Below are positions 1 through 11,615 of a stretch of DNA of 61,976 bases, piece by piece. Origin of the DNA: Candidatus Enterococcus moelleringii (GTDB lineage Bacteria; Bacillota; Bacilli; Lactobacillales; Enterococcaceae); NCBI RefSeq assembly GCF_017377575.1, contig NZ_JAFREM010000014.1, positions 1-61,976 of the forward strand, read 5' to 3'. The position numbers and the translations under genes are program-made. The notes beneath the pieces were generated by a model. That model saw only the letters and a list, made by a program, of their open reading frames with translations. It ran no database searches and was not told the origin of the DNA. Position 1 is the first letter of the stretch. Each line of letters begins with the position of its first letter.

Positions 1-20
1 ATGTCACAGCCTCTTTTTTT

Positions 21-37
21 TTGGCATGAGAATTGCT
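21..37 (+). promoter_or_regulatory. Sigma-54 (-24/-12) promoter
   Basis: TTGGCAT, five bases, then TTGCT. The GG and GC doublets are 10 bp apart, as sigma-54 promoters require. It lies 40-60 bp ahead of the EIIA start at 79. Mannose-family PTS operons in Firmicutes are classically RpoN-dependent with a LevR-type activator. No activator gene is visible, so it would lie left of the window. Confidence 0.75.
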
Positions 38-78
38 TTTATAAAGATGAACAGAGAAATAGAAAGGAGTGTAGCAGA

Positions 79-489
79 TTGATAGGAATTATCGTTGTAA
101 CGCATGGTGATTTCGGCCAAGCAATGATCAAGAGTGCAGAGATGATCGTCGGCGAAGTCAAAGATGTAAAAACTTGTTCGTTAAGAAGAGACAGCAAAGC
201 GGATGAATTTAATCAGATGCTGAAAAAGAATGTGGAAACCTTCGATCACTGTGAAGGTATCATTATTTTCTCCGATTTATTTGGCGGAACCCCTTCAAAC
301 ATTTCCATGCTATTTAACAAGGATGTAAAGGTGCGCACAATTACAGGCCTTAACATGCCGATGCTGGTCACCTGTTTGATGGAAAGGGAAATGTTGGAAT
401 TAGATGATCTGGTTGAAGAAGTAATGAAGCAAGGACAAGAAGGAATTAAGAATACTACCGAATTAGTAAAAGAAAGAAGGAAAAATTAA
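79..489 (+). CDS. PTS mannose/sorbose-family EIIA component
   Basis: Cytoplasmic EIIA of a mannose-family phosphotransferase system. It receives phosphate from HPr on His9 (motif VTHGDFG) and passes it to EIIB. The start is the TTG at 79, behind AAAGGAG at 63-69. The frame is open back to position 1, but that stretch contains the sigma-54 promoter and lacks EIIA similarity. The 136-residue product is normal for a free-standing EIIA, and the DLFGGTPSN motif near residue 70 is typical. The stop directly abuts the EIIB start, giving an EIIA-B-C-D operon. Exact sugar not readable; the downstream SDR favours a hexitol, sorbose or related ketose. Confidence 0.93.
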   Translation: MIGIIVVTHGDFGQAMIKSAEMIVGEVKDVKTCSLRRDSKADEFNQMLKKNVETFDHCEGIIIFSDLFGGTPSNISMLFNKDVKVRTITGLNMPMLVTCLMEREMLELDDLVEEVMKQGQEGIKNTTELVKERRKN

Positions 490-960
490 ATGGCTGATAT
501 CAAAATAACTAGAATCGATTTTCGTTTAATCCATGGTCAAGTAGTGACGAAATGGATGAAGTCTTACCCAGCTCAAAGGATTGTGATTGTCGACGATGTT
601 TTAGCGGAAGACGAGTTCATGTCCGAGATCTATATGATGGCAGCACCAGCTGGAGTAAAAGTGAATATTTTCTCTTGTGAAGAAGCAAAGGAAAAGCTGG
701 AAGCAATGGACCAAAGCGTGTTTTTATTATTCAAAAATTTAGTCAGCTTCCAAAAGGTATTCAATGACGGATTACAGATTGAGAAACTGGTTGTGGGCGG
801 AGTGCCGAGTGAACCAGGGACACGCTTAGTTTTCAGTGGTGTTTATTTAGACGATAAGGATTTTGAAATCTTGGATGATATCACTAAACGAGGGATAAGC
901 GTGACCTTTGCTTCAACACCTGATGACAGCTCACTAAATTATTCACAAATAAGAAAATAG
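490..960 (+). CDS. PTS mannose/sorbose-family EIIB component
   Basis: Cytoplasmic EIIB that phosphorylates the incoming sugar. The N-terminal IDFRLIHGQVVTKW motif carries the phosphorylated histidine (about residue 15) characteristic of the mannose/fructose/sorbose family. At 156 residues it is full length. It begins one base after the EIIA stop, so the two are probably translated in a coupled way. The EIIC gene follows after 16 bp with an AGGAGG ribosome site. Confidence 0.93.
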   Translation: MADIKITRIDFRLIHGQVVTKWMKSYPAQRIVIVDDVLAEDEFMSEIYMMAAPAGVKVNIFSCEEAKEKLEAMDQSVFLLFKNLVSFQKVFNDGLQIEKLVVGGVPSEPGTRLVFSGVYLDDKDFEILDDITKRGISVTFASTPDDSSLNYSQIRK

Positions 961-976
961 AGGAGGAGTTTTAAAA

Positions 977-1741
977 ATGGATGCACGAACGGTTATTTTA
1001 GCAGCGGCAATGGCATTTTTATACTGGTTTGGGAAATCATATATTGGCTATTCTGCTGCACCGATTGTCGGAGCGCCCTTTATTATGGGCTTGGTCGCTG
1101 GAATCATCCACGGAGATGTCCAGCAGGGGATTATGATTTCTGGCTCGATTATGTTGATTTACTTAGGGGTTATTTCACCAGGCGGGCAATTGCCTTCAGA
1201 CAGTGCACTAGCAGCGGCTTGTGTATTGCCAATTGCTCTAAACACTGGTATATCTACCGAAGTTGCGGTAACCTTGGCAGTTCCTTTAGGTATCTTAGGG
1301 GCATTCTTGTATAATTCGAAAAAAATCTTGAACGTTTGGTTTGTGGAACGTGCCGATAAACGGGTTGAGGAAGCTGATATCAAAGGATTGTGGCGTTATG
1401 CGACACTTTATCCTCTTCTACTAGGAATTCCAGTGTTCTTCTTACCAGTATTTTTAGTTGGATTATTTGGACAAGACATTGTTCAACCAGTACTAAATGC
1501 TATTCCTGAATGGTTGATGCATGGGCTAGAAGCAGCTGGTGGAATGCTGCCTGCAATTGGGTTTGCAATGATTTTATACATGTTAGGCAGAGCAAAATAT
1601 ATTCCTTTCTTCATCATCGGATTTTACATGGTACAGATTCTTGAAGTATCTACACTAGTATCAGCAATCATTGCTGCAAGTGTTGCCTTTCTAGTTGTTG
1701 TTCTACGAAGAGAGTTTAAGGAGGACCTGCAAAATGAGTAA
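977..1741 (+). CDS. PTS mannose/sorbose-family EIIC component
   Basis: Integral membrane EIIC subunit which, with EIID, forms the sugar channel. The 254 residues hold about seven hydrophobic segments and the family signature of a conserved GxPxxxGLVAGIIHGD-like stretch near residues 32-48. The charged tail RREFKEDLQNE is cytoplasmic. The ribosome site is AGGAGG at 961-966. The 3' end overlaps EIID by 8 bp, which indicates translational coupling. Confidence 0.92.
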   Translation: MDARTVILAAAMAFLYWFGKSYIGYSAAPIVGAPFIMGLVAGIIHGDVQQGIMISGSIMLIYLGVISPGGQLPSDSALAAACVLPIALNTGISTEVAVTLAVPLGILGAFLYNSKKILNVWFVERADKRVEEADIKGLWRYATLYPLLLGIPVFFLPVFLVGLFGQDIVQPVLNAIPEWLMHGLEAAGGMLPAIGFAMILYMLGRAKYIPFFIIGFYMVQILEVSTLVSAIIAASVAFLVVVLRREFKEDLQNE

Positions 1742-2540
1742 TGAAAAACAAGTAATCACAGATAAAGATATTAAAAGAGCTTACCTTAGATGGTGGTTGT
1801 CAGCTGAAACCAGTGCTAATTATGAAAGAATGCAGGGACTCTCTTGGTGCGCGAGTTTAGCACCAATATTACAAAAACTCTATCCTAAAAAAGAAGATCT
1901 AGTTAGCGCGCTGAAACGACATGCGGCCTTTTTCAATACACAAGCTATGTGGGGAAGTTTGATTTTCGGCAGTACCATCGCCTTAGAGGAACAAAAAGCC
2001 TCAAGTGGAACCATTCCTGACGAGATGATTACAAGTTATAAGACTGGGTTAATGGGGCCAGTTGCTGGACTTGGAGATACGATTGACTACGCAACGATTT
2101 TTACAATTATGTCTGCGATTTTCTGTAGTATTGCCACCGAAACAGGAAGTATTGTTGCTCCATTATTGATGCTGCTATTTTCAATTTTCCACTTCTTTGA
2201 AGGATATTTCTTTAATCAAATCGGCTATAAAACAGGTAGAAGTTCGATTCAAAAGATTATGAAATCAGGTGTTCTGAAGGAAGCAGTTACGGGTGCAACG
2301 ATCATGGGATTTATGATGATGGGTTCACTCTCCTCAAGTTTAGTTAGGGTTCAGACAGTCTTTGAAACAGAGGGATTTAATTTACAAGAAACGTTGGATG
2401 GGATTGCTCCAGGAATCCTGCAAATTATTTTAGTCTTCATTATCTATGGGTTGATGAAAAGAAAACAAATTACACCTGCAAAAATTGTAGTCGGTATTAT
2501 CGTGGTATCAGTCTTGCTGTCACTAATCGGAGTTTTATAG
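1734..2540 (+). CDS. PTS mannose/sorbose-family EIID component
   Basis: EIID, partner of EIIC in the membrane. The start at ATG 1734 is chosen because AAGGAGG lies about 8 bp upstream. An in-frame start at 1695 would run far into eiiC. The 268-residue product shows the family pattern: a hydrophilic N-terminal part with ExxxNYERMQGLSWC, the MWGS motif, GLMGPVAGLGDTIDY near residue 100, and hydrophobic helices to the C terminus. Last PTS gene of the operon; an esterase gene follows after 14 bp. Confidence 0.92.
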   Translation: MSNEKQVITDKDIKRAYLRWWLSAETSANYERMQGLSWCASLAPILQKLYPKKEDLVSALKRHAAFFNTQAMWGSLIFGSTIALEEQKASSGTIPDEMITSYKTGLMGPVAGLGDTIDYATIFTIMSAIFCSIATETGSIVAPLLMLLFSIFHFFEGYFFNQIGYKTGRSSIQKIMKSGVLKEAVTGATIMGFMMMGSLSSSLVRVQTVFETEGFNLQETLDGIAPGILQIILVFIIYGLMKRKQITPAKIVVGIIVVSVLLSLIGVL

Positions 2541-2554
2541 GAGGGAGTAAATTA

Positions 2555-3319
2555 ATGGGTTTTATGAAAGTCGAGTTCTATTCTGAAGCTTTAGAACAAA
2601 CGGTGCCAATTAACGTGGCACTCCCAAAGATTAATAAAGACAATCTCAACAAAAAATACCAGGTTTTATATCTTCTGCATGGAGCCAGTGATGACTACAG
2701 CAAATGGGCCCGGCGTGTACCAATTGAGCGAGTGACCCGGGAAAAAGAATTGATTGTAGTCATGGCAGATGCCGGCTTAAGCTTTTATTCCAATACAGCT
2801 GACAGCTATAATTACTGGGATTTCTTTTCCTCGGAGCTAATTAATTTTGTCGATGGGCATTTTCCAACTGTTTCCGACAGAGAACATCGTATGGTAGCGG
2901 GACTATCCATGGGCGGCTTCGGCAGTCTAAAGCTAGGCATCTTAAATCCAGAAAAATTCTCAAAAATTGGCAGCTTCTCGGGGGCCGCTATGCCAGACGA
3001 ACTATATACCAACTCATTTTCTGAGCATAAATTTATTCAAACCAAAAACACCGCAGCTAACTTTATTGAGAACGGCTTTGGGCCAGCTAGTGAATTTAAC
3101 GAGTCGGCGAATGATCTGCTTTATCAACTAAAAAAAGCCAAGGACTTGCCCAAAATGTATATAAGTTGTGGAGATAGTGATTTCTTAATTGAGATGAATC
3201 GGGCCTTCCACCAGACATTGAACGAAATGGAAATCCCTCACACCTATGAGGAGTGGCCGGGAGATCATGACTGGGACTTCTGGGAAGAAAGCCTGAAACG
3301 ATTCGTCAAAACAATCTAA
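2555..3319 (+). CDS. Esterase, FrmB/EstA-like alpha/beta-hydrolase
   Basis: Likely hydrolyses short acyl or carboxyl esters (tributyrin esterase/S-formylglutathione hydrolase-like family). The nucleophile elbow GLSMGGFG contains Ser118. A GDSDFL aspartate near residue 208 and a GDHDWDFW histidine near 230 complete the triad. LLHGASDD near residue 42 forms the oxyanion region. No signal peptide, so cytoplasmic. The ribosome site is GGAGGGAG just before ATG 2555. It sits in the PTS operon, which suggests the imported sugar may be acylated and is deacylated inside the cell. That role is inference. Confidence 0.85.
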   Translation: MGFMKVEFYSEALEQTVPINVALPKINKDNLNKKYQVLYLLHGASDDYSKWARRVPIERVTREKELIVVMADAGLSFYSNTADSYNYWDFFSSELINFVDGHFPTVSDREHRMVAGLSMGGFGSLKLGILNPEKFSKIGSFSGAAMPDELYTNSFSEHKFIQTKNTAANFIENGFGPASEFNESANDLLYQLKKAKDLPKMYISCGDSDFLIEMNRAFHQTLNEMEIPHTYEEWPGDHDWDFWEESLKRFVKTI

Positions 3320-3338
3320 GCAGGGGGGAATAAAGACG

Positions 3339-4010
3339 ATGTACGCAAATTACTTTTTTTACTCCACAACGTTAGGGCGAGATGTCTCACAAGATATCTT
3401 TATTCCAGAGAATGTTGAGGATTTGGAACAAAAAAATATTGTCTATCTGCTCCATGACAGTGGCAAAATCTATAGTCAAATTGCCAGAGATTATCAGCTA
3501 GATAACCTCCTGTCACAAGCAGTAGTAGTAATTCCAGAGGGCGGAAGCAGCTTCTTTCTAGATTTAAAATACGACAAGAAATACGAGAGCTTTTTATCTG
3601 ACGAGCTGCCAAAACAATTAGAAAGTGCTTTTTTACCTCTAGGTTTGAAAGACTATACTGTTCATTTAGTGGGAATCGGTTCAGGCGGCTTTGGAGCATT
3701 GAACTTGATGTTCAATCCTAAACTGACTATTACAAGTACAACCAGTATTTTTGGCAAACATGATCTAGAAGCAAATCTCAAAACATATCCAAAATTACGT
3801 AATGGATTGATTGAAAAACCAGATTTGTTGGAAAAAATGACGGACAGACAAACAGCTGCAAGTGTCTCGTTGTTCTCGGATGAAGAAAACAAGTACGATC
3901 AACACTTGACCGAACAACTCGTACAAAACAAGGTATCGGCTACCATCCATACCGAGTATCAAAACACAACTCAAGACATCAATCGTATCTTAAAGCAGCT
4001 GCAATTCTAA
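3339..4010 (+). CDS. Esterase-like paralogue, probably catalytically dead
   Basis: A 223-residue homologue of the preceding esterase, sharing the N-terminal strand pattern, a LLHDSG oxyanion-like segment and a GGFG elbow. Aligning the two GGFG motifs puts Gly114 where the upstream gene has the nucleophile Ser118; a Ser is present one residue later. The GDHDW histidine is replaced by an unrelated NTTQDINR stretch. It may be a pseudoenzyme or a regulatory partner. The frame is intact and has a strong GGGGGG ribosome site. The stop is 22 bp before the SDR start. Confidence 0.75.
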   Translation: MYANYFFYSTTLGRDVSQDIFIPENVEDLEQKNIVYLLHDSGKIYSQIARDYQLDNLLSQAVVVIPEGGSSFFLDLKYDKKYESFLSDELPKQLESAFLPLGLKDYTVHLVGIGSGGFGALNLMFNPKLTITSTTSIFGKHDLEANLKTYPKLRNGLIEKPDLLEKMTDRQTAASVSLFSDEENKYDQHLTEQLVQNKVSATIHTEYQNTTQDINRILKQLQF

Positions 4011-4032
4011 TTTGAAAACAGGAGGTGATTTC

Positions 4033-4833
4033 TTGAAGGACTGGATTAATTTAGAAAAAGCCGTTGTCATCGTCACAGGCGGATCTTCAGGCATCGGTGA
4101 GAGCCTGACTATCGGCTTAAGCGAATTAGGAGCAGCAGTAATTAATGTGGATATTAAACCGTGTGAAAATCAGCATCCTAATGTTCACTTCATCGAAACC
4201 GATGTATCCAATAAAAGTTCAATTGAACAGATGGTGACGGAAGTGGTAGCGAAGTTTGGCCGAATAGATAGCCTGATCAACAATGCAGGAATCAATCTGC
4301 CAGCCTTACTGGTAGATGCCAAACAACCAACAAGCCAATACGAGTTAAGTGAAGAAATCGTGGATAAGTTATACGCCATAAATCAAAAAAGTGTCTTTTT
4401 AGTCAGTCAAGCAGTTACCCGCGTGATGCTGCGGCAGGAAAAAGGCGTCATCATCAATATGTCTTCTGAAAGTGGACTAGAAGGCTCTGAAGGTCAAAGT
4501 TTTTACGCGGCAACCAAAGCAGCGATCAACAGCTTTACCCGATCATGGGCAAAAGAACTAGGTAAAAAGGGCATTAGAGTAGTCGGAATTGCTCCGGGAA
4601 TTATGGAAGCAACAGGCTTACGAACACAAAGCTACGAAGAAGCATTATCTTACACTAGGGGGATTACGGTGGAACAATTAAGAGCCAACTATAGCAATGT
4701 CGGACAAATCCCTCTTGGCAGGAGTGGAAAGCTGAAAGAAGTAGCCGACTTAGCTTGCTTCTTATTATCTGATCGAGCCAGCTACCTGACAGGTGTGACG
4801 ATTAATATATCAGGTGGAAAATCTAGAGGATAA
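4033..4833 (+). CDS. SDR oxidoreductase, sorbitol-6-phosphate 2-dehydrogenase-like
   Basis: Classical short-chain dehydrogenase of 266 residues. It has the NAD-binding TGGSSGIG near residue 18, NNAG near 84, the catalytic Ser in NMSSESG and the YAATK catalytic Tyr/Lys. Among SDRs it resembles SorF/GutF-type sorbitol-6-phosphate dehydrogenases, fitting a role after PTS uptake. The TTG at 4033 is preferred because AGGAGGTGA lies just upstream; the in-frame TTG at 4012 has no ribosome site. Last gene of the operon. Its 3' end is partly duplicated near 9.4 kb. Confidence 0.85.
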   Translation: MKDWINLEKAVVIVTGGSSGIGESLTIGLSELGAAVINVDIKPCENQHPNVHFIETDVSNKSSIEQMVTEVVAKFGRIDSLINNAGINLPALLVDAKQPTSQYELSEEIVDKLYAINQKSVFLVSQAVTRVMLRQEKGVIINMSSESGLEGSEGQSFYAATKAAINSFTRSWAKELGKKGIRVVGIAPGIMEATGLRTQSYEEALSYTRGITVEQLRANYSNVGQIPLGRSGKLKEVADLACFLLSDRASYLTGVTINISGGKSRG

Positions 4834-4837
4834 AATA

Positions 4838-4880
4838 AGGCAATGAAACGACCGAAGAGTTCGTTTCATTGCCTTTTTTG
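4838..4880. terminator. Bidirectional terminator
   Basis: GGCAATGAAACGA and TCGTTTCATTGCC form a 13-bp stem with a short loop, followed by TTTTTT. It separates the PTS operon from the converging RpiR gene. Confidence 0.85.
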
Positions 4881-4900
4881 CATGTCTCTTCTCATCAGCT

Positions 4901-5782
4901 TTACACATCTTCCACCAACGGTCGGACCTTCGAACGAAAATCAGTAGCTCTCATTTTCCGTTGAATCGTCTGCTCGATATTCTGATCGTAGTTTCGGGCG
5001 AAGAGGCCAGCGTATAGGATATCTAAAATCATAAGAATTGATACCCGTGAGGAGAAGGTGCTGATTTTTGAGAACATTTTTTCCCGCGTAACGATTTTAA
5101 GGGTTAAATCGCATAAATCGCTGATACTGTTGTGCCCAACGCTGGTAATACAGATCATCGGTGATCCAGTTTGTTTCAGCACTTGACAATATTCGATAAT
5201 TTCTTTTGTCTCCCCAGTATAAGAAATAATTAGCGAAGCTCGTTCAGGGTTTGAATTGGTTGACCGAACCATCAGTTCCTGATGATTCTCAGCAATAGAA
5301 ACTTCCTTATTGATTCGTCGCATATCCAGCATAAAATTATAGGCAAGGTGCTGGTTTACGCCAGAACCGTAAATGTCGATAAACTTGGCCTTGTCCAATA
5401 GTTCGATGGCTTTCTCGTAGATGGCTTCATCCACTAGCGAATCGGTTTCCTTAATCGCATCCGTAATCAGTAGAGACAAGTTGGAAGAAATTTCAGGAAT
5501 ACTATTGTCTTTTTTAAATGGGAAATTCGCATCGACAGCCAATAAAGGTGCTTCACTAGCTCGTACCGCCGACAAAAATTCAATTTTAAAATCGTTATAG
5601 CCTTGGAAGCCTAATTTTTGTGCTAATCGAACAACAGTCGATGGACTGGTAAAGGTTTTTTGTGCAATGTCTTTAGTGGTGGCATTGATAATGTCGTTGG
5701 GATTATCCAGCAAATGCTTTATAATAATATTTTCAGAATTAGAGAAAAAGTGACTTTGATTCATTTTATTTAATATATCCAT
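4901..5782 (-). CDS. MurR/RpiR-family transcriptional regulator
   Basis: A 293-residue regulator with an N-terminal HTH (about residues 1-75, including TSPSTVVRLAQKLGFQGYNDFK) and a C-terminal SIS sugar-phosphate-binding domain (about 110-260, with DIYGSGVN and SYTGETKEII). It is divergent from the first beta-glucoside PTS operon, with about 175 bp between starts, and is therefore the best candidate to control it in response to a phosphorylated sugar. It could also affect the upstream operon. Confidence 0.9.
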   Translation of the reverse strand: MDILNKMNQSHFFSNSENIIIKHLLDNPNDIINATTKDIAQKTFTSPSTVVRLAQKLGFQGYNDFKIEFLSAVRASEAPLLAVDANFPFKKDNSIPEISSNLSLLITDAIKETDSLVDEAIYEKAIELLDKAKFIDIYGSGVNQHLAYNFMLDMRRINKEVSIAENHQELMVRSTNSNPERASLIISYTGETKEIIEYCQVLKQTGSPMICITSVGHNSISDLCDLTLKIVTREKMFSKISTFSSRVSILMILDILYAGLFARNYDQNIEQTIQRKMRATDFRSKVRPLVEDV

Positions 5783-5824
5783 GAGAACACCCCCAGCTCA
5801 TTATAGCATTTTTTTCTTCCAAAA

Positions 5825-5874
5825 ATGAAACGCCTTTGCAGGATTAAATCTAAAAAGCAAAAAGTATGAAACGC
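5825..5874. promoter_or_regulatory. Direct repeats ATGAAACGC, possible RpiR operator
   Basis: ATGAAACGC occurs at 5825-5833 and 5866-5874, 41 bp apart (about four helical turns), in the divergent region between rpiR and the PTS gene. Spacing and place suggest a binding site. Assignment to this regulator is inference. Confidence 0.45.
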
Positions 5875-5897
5875 TGCTCCAATAACGATGGAAGCCC

Positions 5898-5926
5898 TTT
5901 ACTTAAAGTGTGTTCCGGTCAATAAT
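5898..5926 (+). promoter_or_regulatory. Probable sigma-A promoter
   Basis: TTTACT, 17 bp, AATAAT, ending about 32 bp before the PTS start codon at 5959 and just downstream of the direct repeats. Confidence 0.5.
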
Positions 5927-5928
5927 GA

Positions 5929-9367
<3,439 letters not shown>

Positions 9368-9371
9368 TCAC

Positions 9372-9449
9372 CTACTAGAAGCAGAAGATCGAGCCAGCTA
9401 TCTAACAGGTGTGATGATTAATATTTCGGGCGGGAAATCTAGGGGGTAA
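9372..9449 (+). pseudogene. 3' remnant of an SDR gene
   Basis: Translation gives LLEAEDRASYLTGVMINISG followed by GKSRG and a stop. This matches the last residues of the SDR at 4033-4833 (DRASYLTGVTINISGGKSRG), with similar but not identical DNA. No start or NAD-binding part is present. It is the tail of a deleted SDR paralogue. Confidence 0.8.
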
Positions 9450-9501
9450 GTGAATAGCTTACAATCAATGTGCATTGCCAGCCAATATTCAAAAAATGGA
9501 A

Positions 9502-9541
9502 AAAGCATTCTCGCAGTTGGAACTGTAAGAATGCTTTTTTT
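9502..9541. terminator. Terminator between converging genes
   Basis: AAAGCATTCT pairs with AGAATGCTTT across an 18-base loop, followed by a T tract. It serves the glucosidase operon and possibly the converging LysR gene. Confidence 0.8.
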
Positions 9542-9554
9542 GTTCGAGACTAAC

Positions 9555-10445
9555 TCATGTCGTTTTTTCAGTATACAAAAACTTCAACTTCCTTATCTCC
9601 TCAAAAAGATAAGTCAGTGGCTCATCAATCAACAAATCCTTTCGATAGGTTAAATTAATCTCTTTATTGAAATTCAAATCTTCCACCGGCTTGATAGTGA
9701 CTTTTTCCGATTCCCCTTGAAGCATAGAACCAGCAATCAAGGAAATGCCCAGTTGCCTTTCTGAATAAGCGAGACAAGCATAATGACTGACCAGTTCGCA
9801 AATGATATTGGGTACTACTTTGGCCTTTTGCAGCTCTTTATTGATAAAGTCGCCAATCAGCAGATTCTTAGCTAACAAAATAAGAGGCATGTTATTTAAA
9901 TCTTCCAAATGAATTTCTGGTTTTTCTGAAAGCTCAAAATTATTGGGAATAATAGCAAATAGTTCATCGGTAAATAATGGCTCGGTTACTAAATCGCTGC
10001 TGGCTGAATGAGAATAAATAACACCAACATCCAATTGTCGATCGGAAACTTTCGCGATTGTTTGCGAGGTTGAGTGCTCAGAAATACATAGTGAAGTATC
10101 GGGATAGGCATCAGTAAATTTTTCAAAAGGGGTCATAACTAAATGGCTGCCAGAGACTCCTAAGCGGATTTGATCTCGTTGTTCGGTTTGGAAATACTTC
10201 ATCTCAAGAATCGTGCTGTCAAGCTCCTTTTGAATAGCATAGGCATGCTGCAAAAAGACCTGACCTGCTTTAGTCAGTTGAATTCTTCGACCAGCTTTGC
10301 GAAAAAGTGTAACGCCCAGCTTGTTTTCCAGCAGCTTCATTTGTTGACTTAAAGAAGGCTGTGAAATGGATAGACGTTCAGCGGCTCGGCCATAATGCAG
10401 CTCATTTGCTAACATAATGAAGGATTCGATTTGTCGAATGTTCAT
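9555..10445 (-). CDS. LysR-family transcriptional regulator
   Basis: Standard 296-residue LysR regulator. The N-terminal winged HTH starts MNIRQIESFIMLANELHYGR and contains SQPSLSQQMKLLE. The C-terminal substrate-binding domain covers about residues 90-290. It diverges from the PanE-like gene with about 120 bp between starts, the usual LysR arrangement, and probably controls it. The effector cannot be read from the sequence. Confidence 0.9.
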   Translation of the reverse strand: MNIRQIESFIMLANELHYGRAAERLSISQPSLSQQMKLLENKLGVTLFRKAGRRIQLTKAGQVFLQHAYAIQKELDSTILEMKYFQTEQRDQIRLGVSGSHLVMTPFEKFTDAYPDTSLCISEHSTSQTIAKVSDRQLDVGVIYSHSASSDLVTEPLFTDELFAIIPNNFELSEKPEIHLEDLNNMPLILLAKNLLIGDFINKELQKAKVVPNIICELVSHYACLAYSERQLGISLIAGSMLQGESEKVTIKPVEDLNFNKEINLTYRKDLLIDEPLTYLFEEIRKLKFLYTEKTT

Positions 10446-10460
10446 AATAATCCACCTCCT

Positions 10461-10500
10461 AATAGGTTATTTCTATTGTAATCATAGGTTTTATCCTATT
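10461..10500. promoter_or_regulatory. Tandem dyads in the lysR/panE-like intergenic region
   Basis: Two imperfect dyads: AATAG-N7-CTATT (10461-10477) and ATAGG-N6-CCTAT (10484-10499). They lie just upstream of the LysR start and suit LysR dimer sites. Confidence 0.5.
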
Positions 10501-10564
10501 GATTGTCAAAGCGAAGTTACATAGTATGGTGACACAAACGACAATTCAGATAGGAAGCGATGGG

Positions 10565-11491
10565 ATGGAGATAGCAATTGCTGGAGCTGGAGCAATGGGC
10601 AGCCGTTTTGGCTATATGCTGCAAAAAGCGGGCAATCAAGTAACGTTTATTGATGAATGGAAGGAACATATAGATAAAATAAATCGCGATGGACTGCTGG
10701 TAGAGACAGAAAGCAGCAAAGAATATTGTCAGATACCAGCCGTTTTTCCAACTGAGGCTGCAGGAAAGTTTGATCTTATCATCTTATTCACTAAAGCCAT
10801 GCAGCTGGAGGATATGTTGCAGAAAATCAACCACCTGCTGTATAAAGACACCGCAATACTGTGTTTAGCCAATGGCTTAGGCAACCTGGAAATCATTGAA
10901 AAATACAGTGGGGATAGCGCAATTTATATTGGCGTCACCCTATGGTCTAGTGAATTAGAAGCAGCTGGACATATTCGTGCCACCGGTTCTGGCTCAATAG
11001 AATTGCAGCCTATAAATGAAACGTCTAAGGAACGAACATTGGAACTGTTGGCTACGTTAAATCTTGCCGGGCTTAATGCAGATCTCAGCGAAGATGTACT
11101 GCTGTCTATCTGGAAGAAAGCCGCATTCAATAGTGTCTTGAATACCTATTGTGCCATTTTAGATTGCAATGTTGGTGAATTCGGTGCAAGCCCTCAGGCA
11201 ATGATACTAACTGAAAAAGTTGTAGCCGAATTTGTACAAGTTGCTGAAAAAGTGGGTGTTCCACTTACAGCTGATTCAGTCCTAGAAACGGTCAGAAATG
11301 TTTTTTCTCCGGAAGAAAGCGGACATCACTATCCGTCGATGCACCAGGATCTGGCAAAAGGAAGAAAGACAGAAGTGGATTATCTAAATGGAGCAGTAGC
11401 GAAAATTGGTGCCAAGGCAGGTGTTAACACACCGGTCAACAGTCTCTTAACTGCTATTATCCATGCGCAAGAAGATATCAAGGGCTTATAG
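10565..11491 (+). CDS. Ketopantoate reductase (PanE/ApbA) family protein
   Basis: NADPH-dependent 2-dehydropantoate 2-reductase-like protein of 308 residues. The N-terminal nucleotide-binding motif is IAGAGAMGSRFGY. A C-terminal helical domain carries the conserved lysine in IWKKAAFNS near residue 185. The start at 10565 is chosen because GGAAG lies 7 bp upstream and the first residues form the Rossmann strand; TTG 10499 and ATG 10526 would add about 22 and 13 atypical residues. Many such genes outside pantothenate clusters reduce other 2-keto acids, so true pantothenate synthesis is not certain. Confidence 0.85.
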   Translation: MEIAIAGAGAMGSRFGYMLQKAGNQVTFIDEWKEHIDKINRDGLLVETESSKEYCQIPAVFPTEAAGKFDLIILFTKAMQLEDMLQKINHLLYKDTAILCLANGLGNLEIIEKYSGDSAIYIGVTLWSSELEAAGHIRATGSGSIELQPINETSKERTLELLATLNLAGLNADLSEDVLLSIWKKAAFNSVLNTYCAILDCNVGEFGASPQAMILTEKVVAEFVQVAEKVGVPLTADSVLETVRNVFSPEESGHHYPSMHQDLAKGRKTEVDYLNGAVAKIGAKAGVNTPVNSLLTAIIHAQEDIKGL

Positions 11492-11566
11492 GCTCATTAG
11501 ATTTGTAGAATAAAATAACAGAGTAAAGTAGTCTTTTAGTATTTGGTAAAAAAAGTTTTAGAATGT

Positions 11567-11597
11567 TGTTGACGTTTACAAAAAAATGTTCTATTCT
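11567..11597 (+). promoter_or_regulatory. Sigma-A promoter overlapped by a cre site
   Basis: TTGACG (11569-11574), 17 bp, TATTCT (11592-11597). TGTTGACGTTTACA (11567-11580) matches the CcpA cre consensus apart from one position and covers the -35 box. Carbon-catabolite repression is therefore likely. Confidence 0.7.
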
Positions 11598-11615
11598 TTA
11601 GTTAATCAAATATCA

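Noticed and set aside
1-78. N-terminal extension of the EIIA frame
   Set aside because: It lacks EIIA similarity, contains the sigma-54 promoter, and a good ribosome site precedes the TTG at 79.
3339-4010. Calling the second esterase a pseudogene
   Set aside because: The frame is intact with a strong ribosome site and operon spacing; loss of catalytic residues alone fits a pseudoenzyme better.
9450-9653. 67-residue plus-strand frame after the SDR remnant
   Set aside because: It runs through a clear terminator (9502-9541) and into the end of the LysR gene on the other strand.
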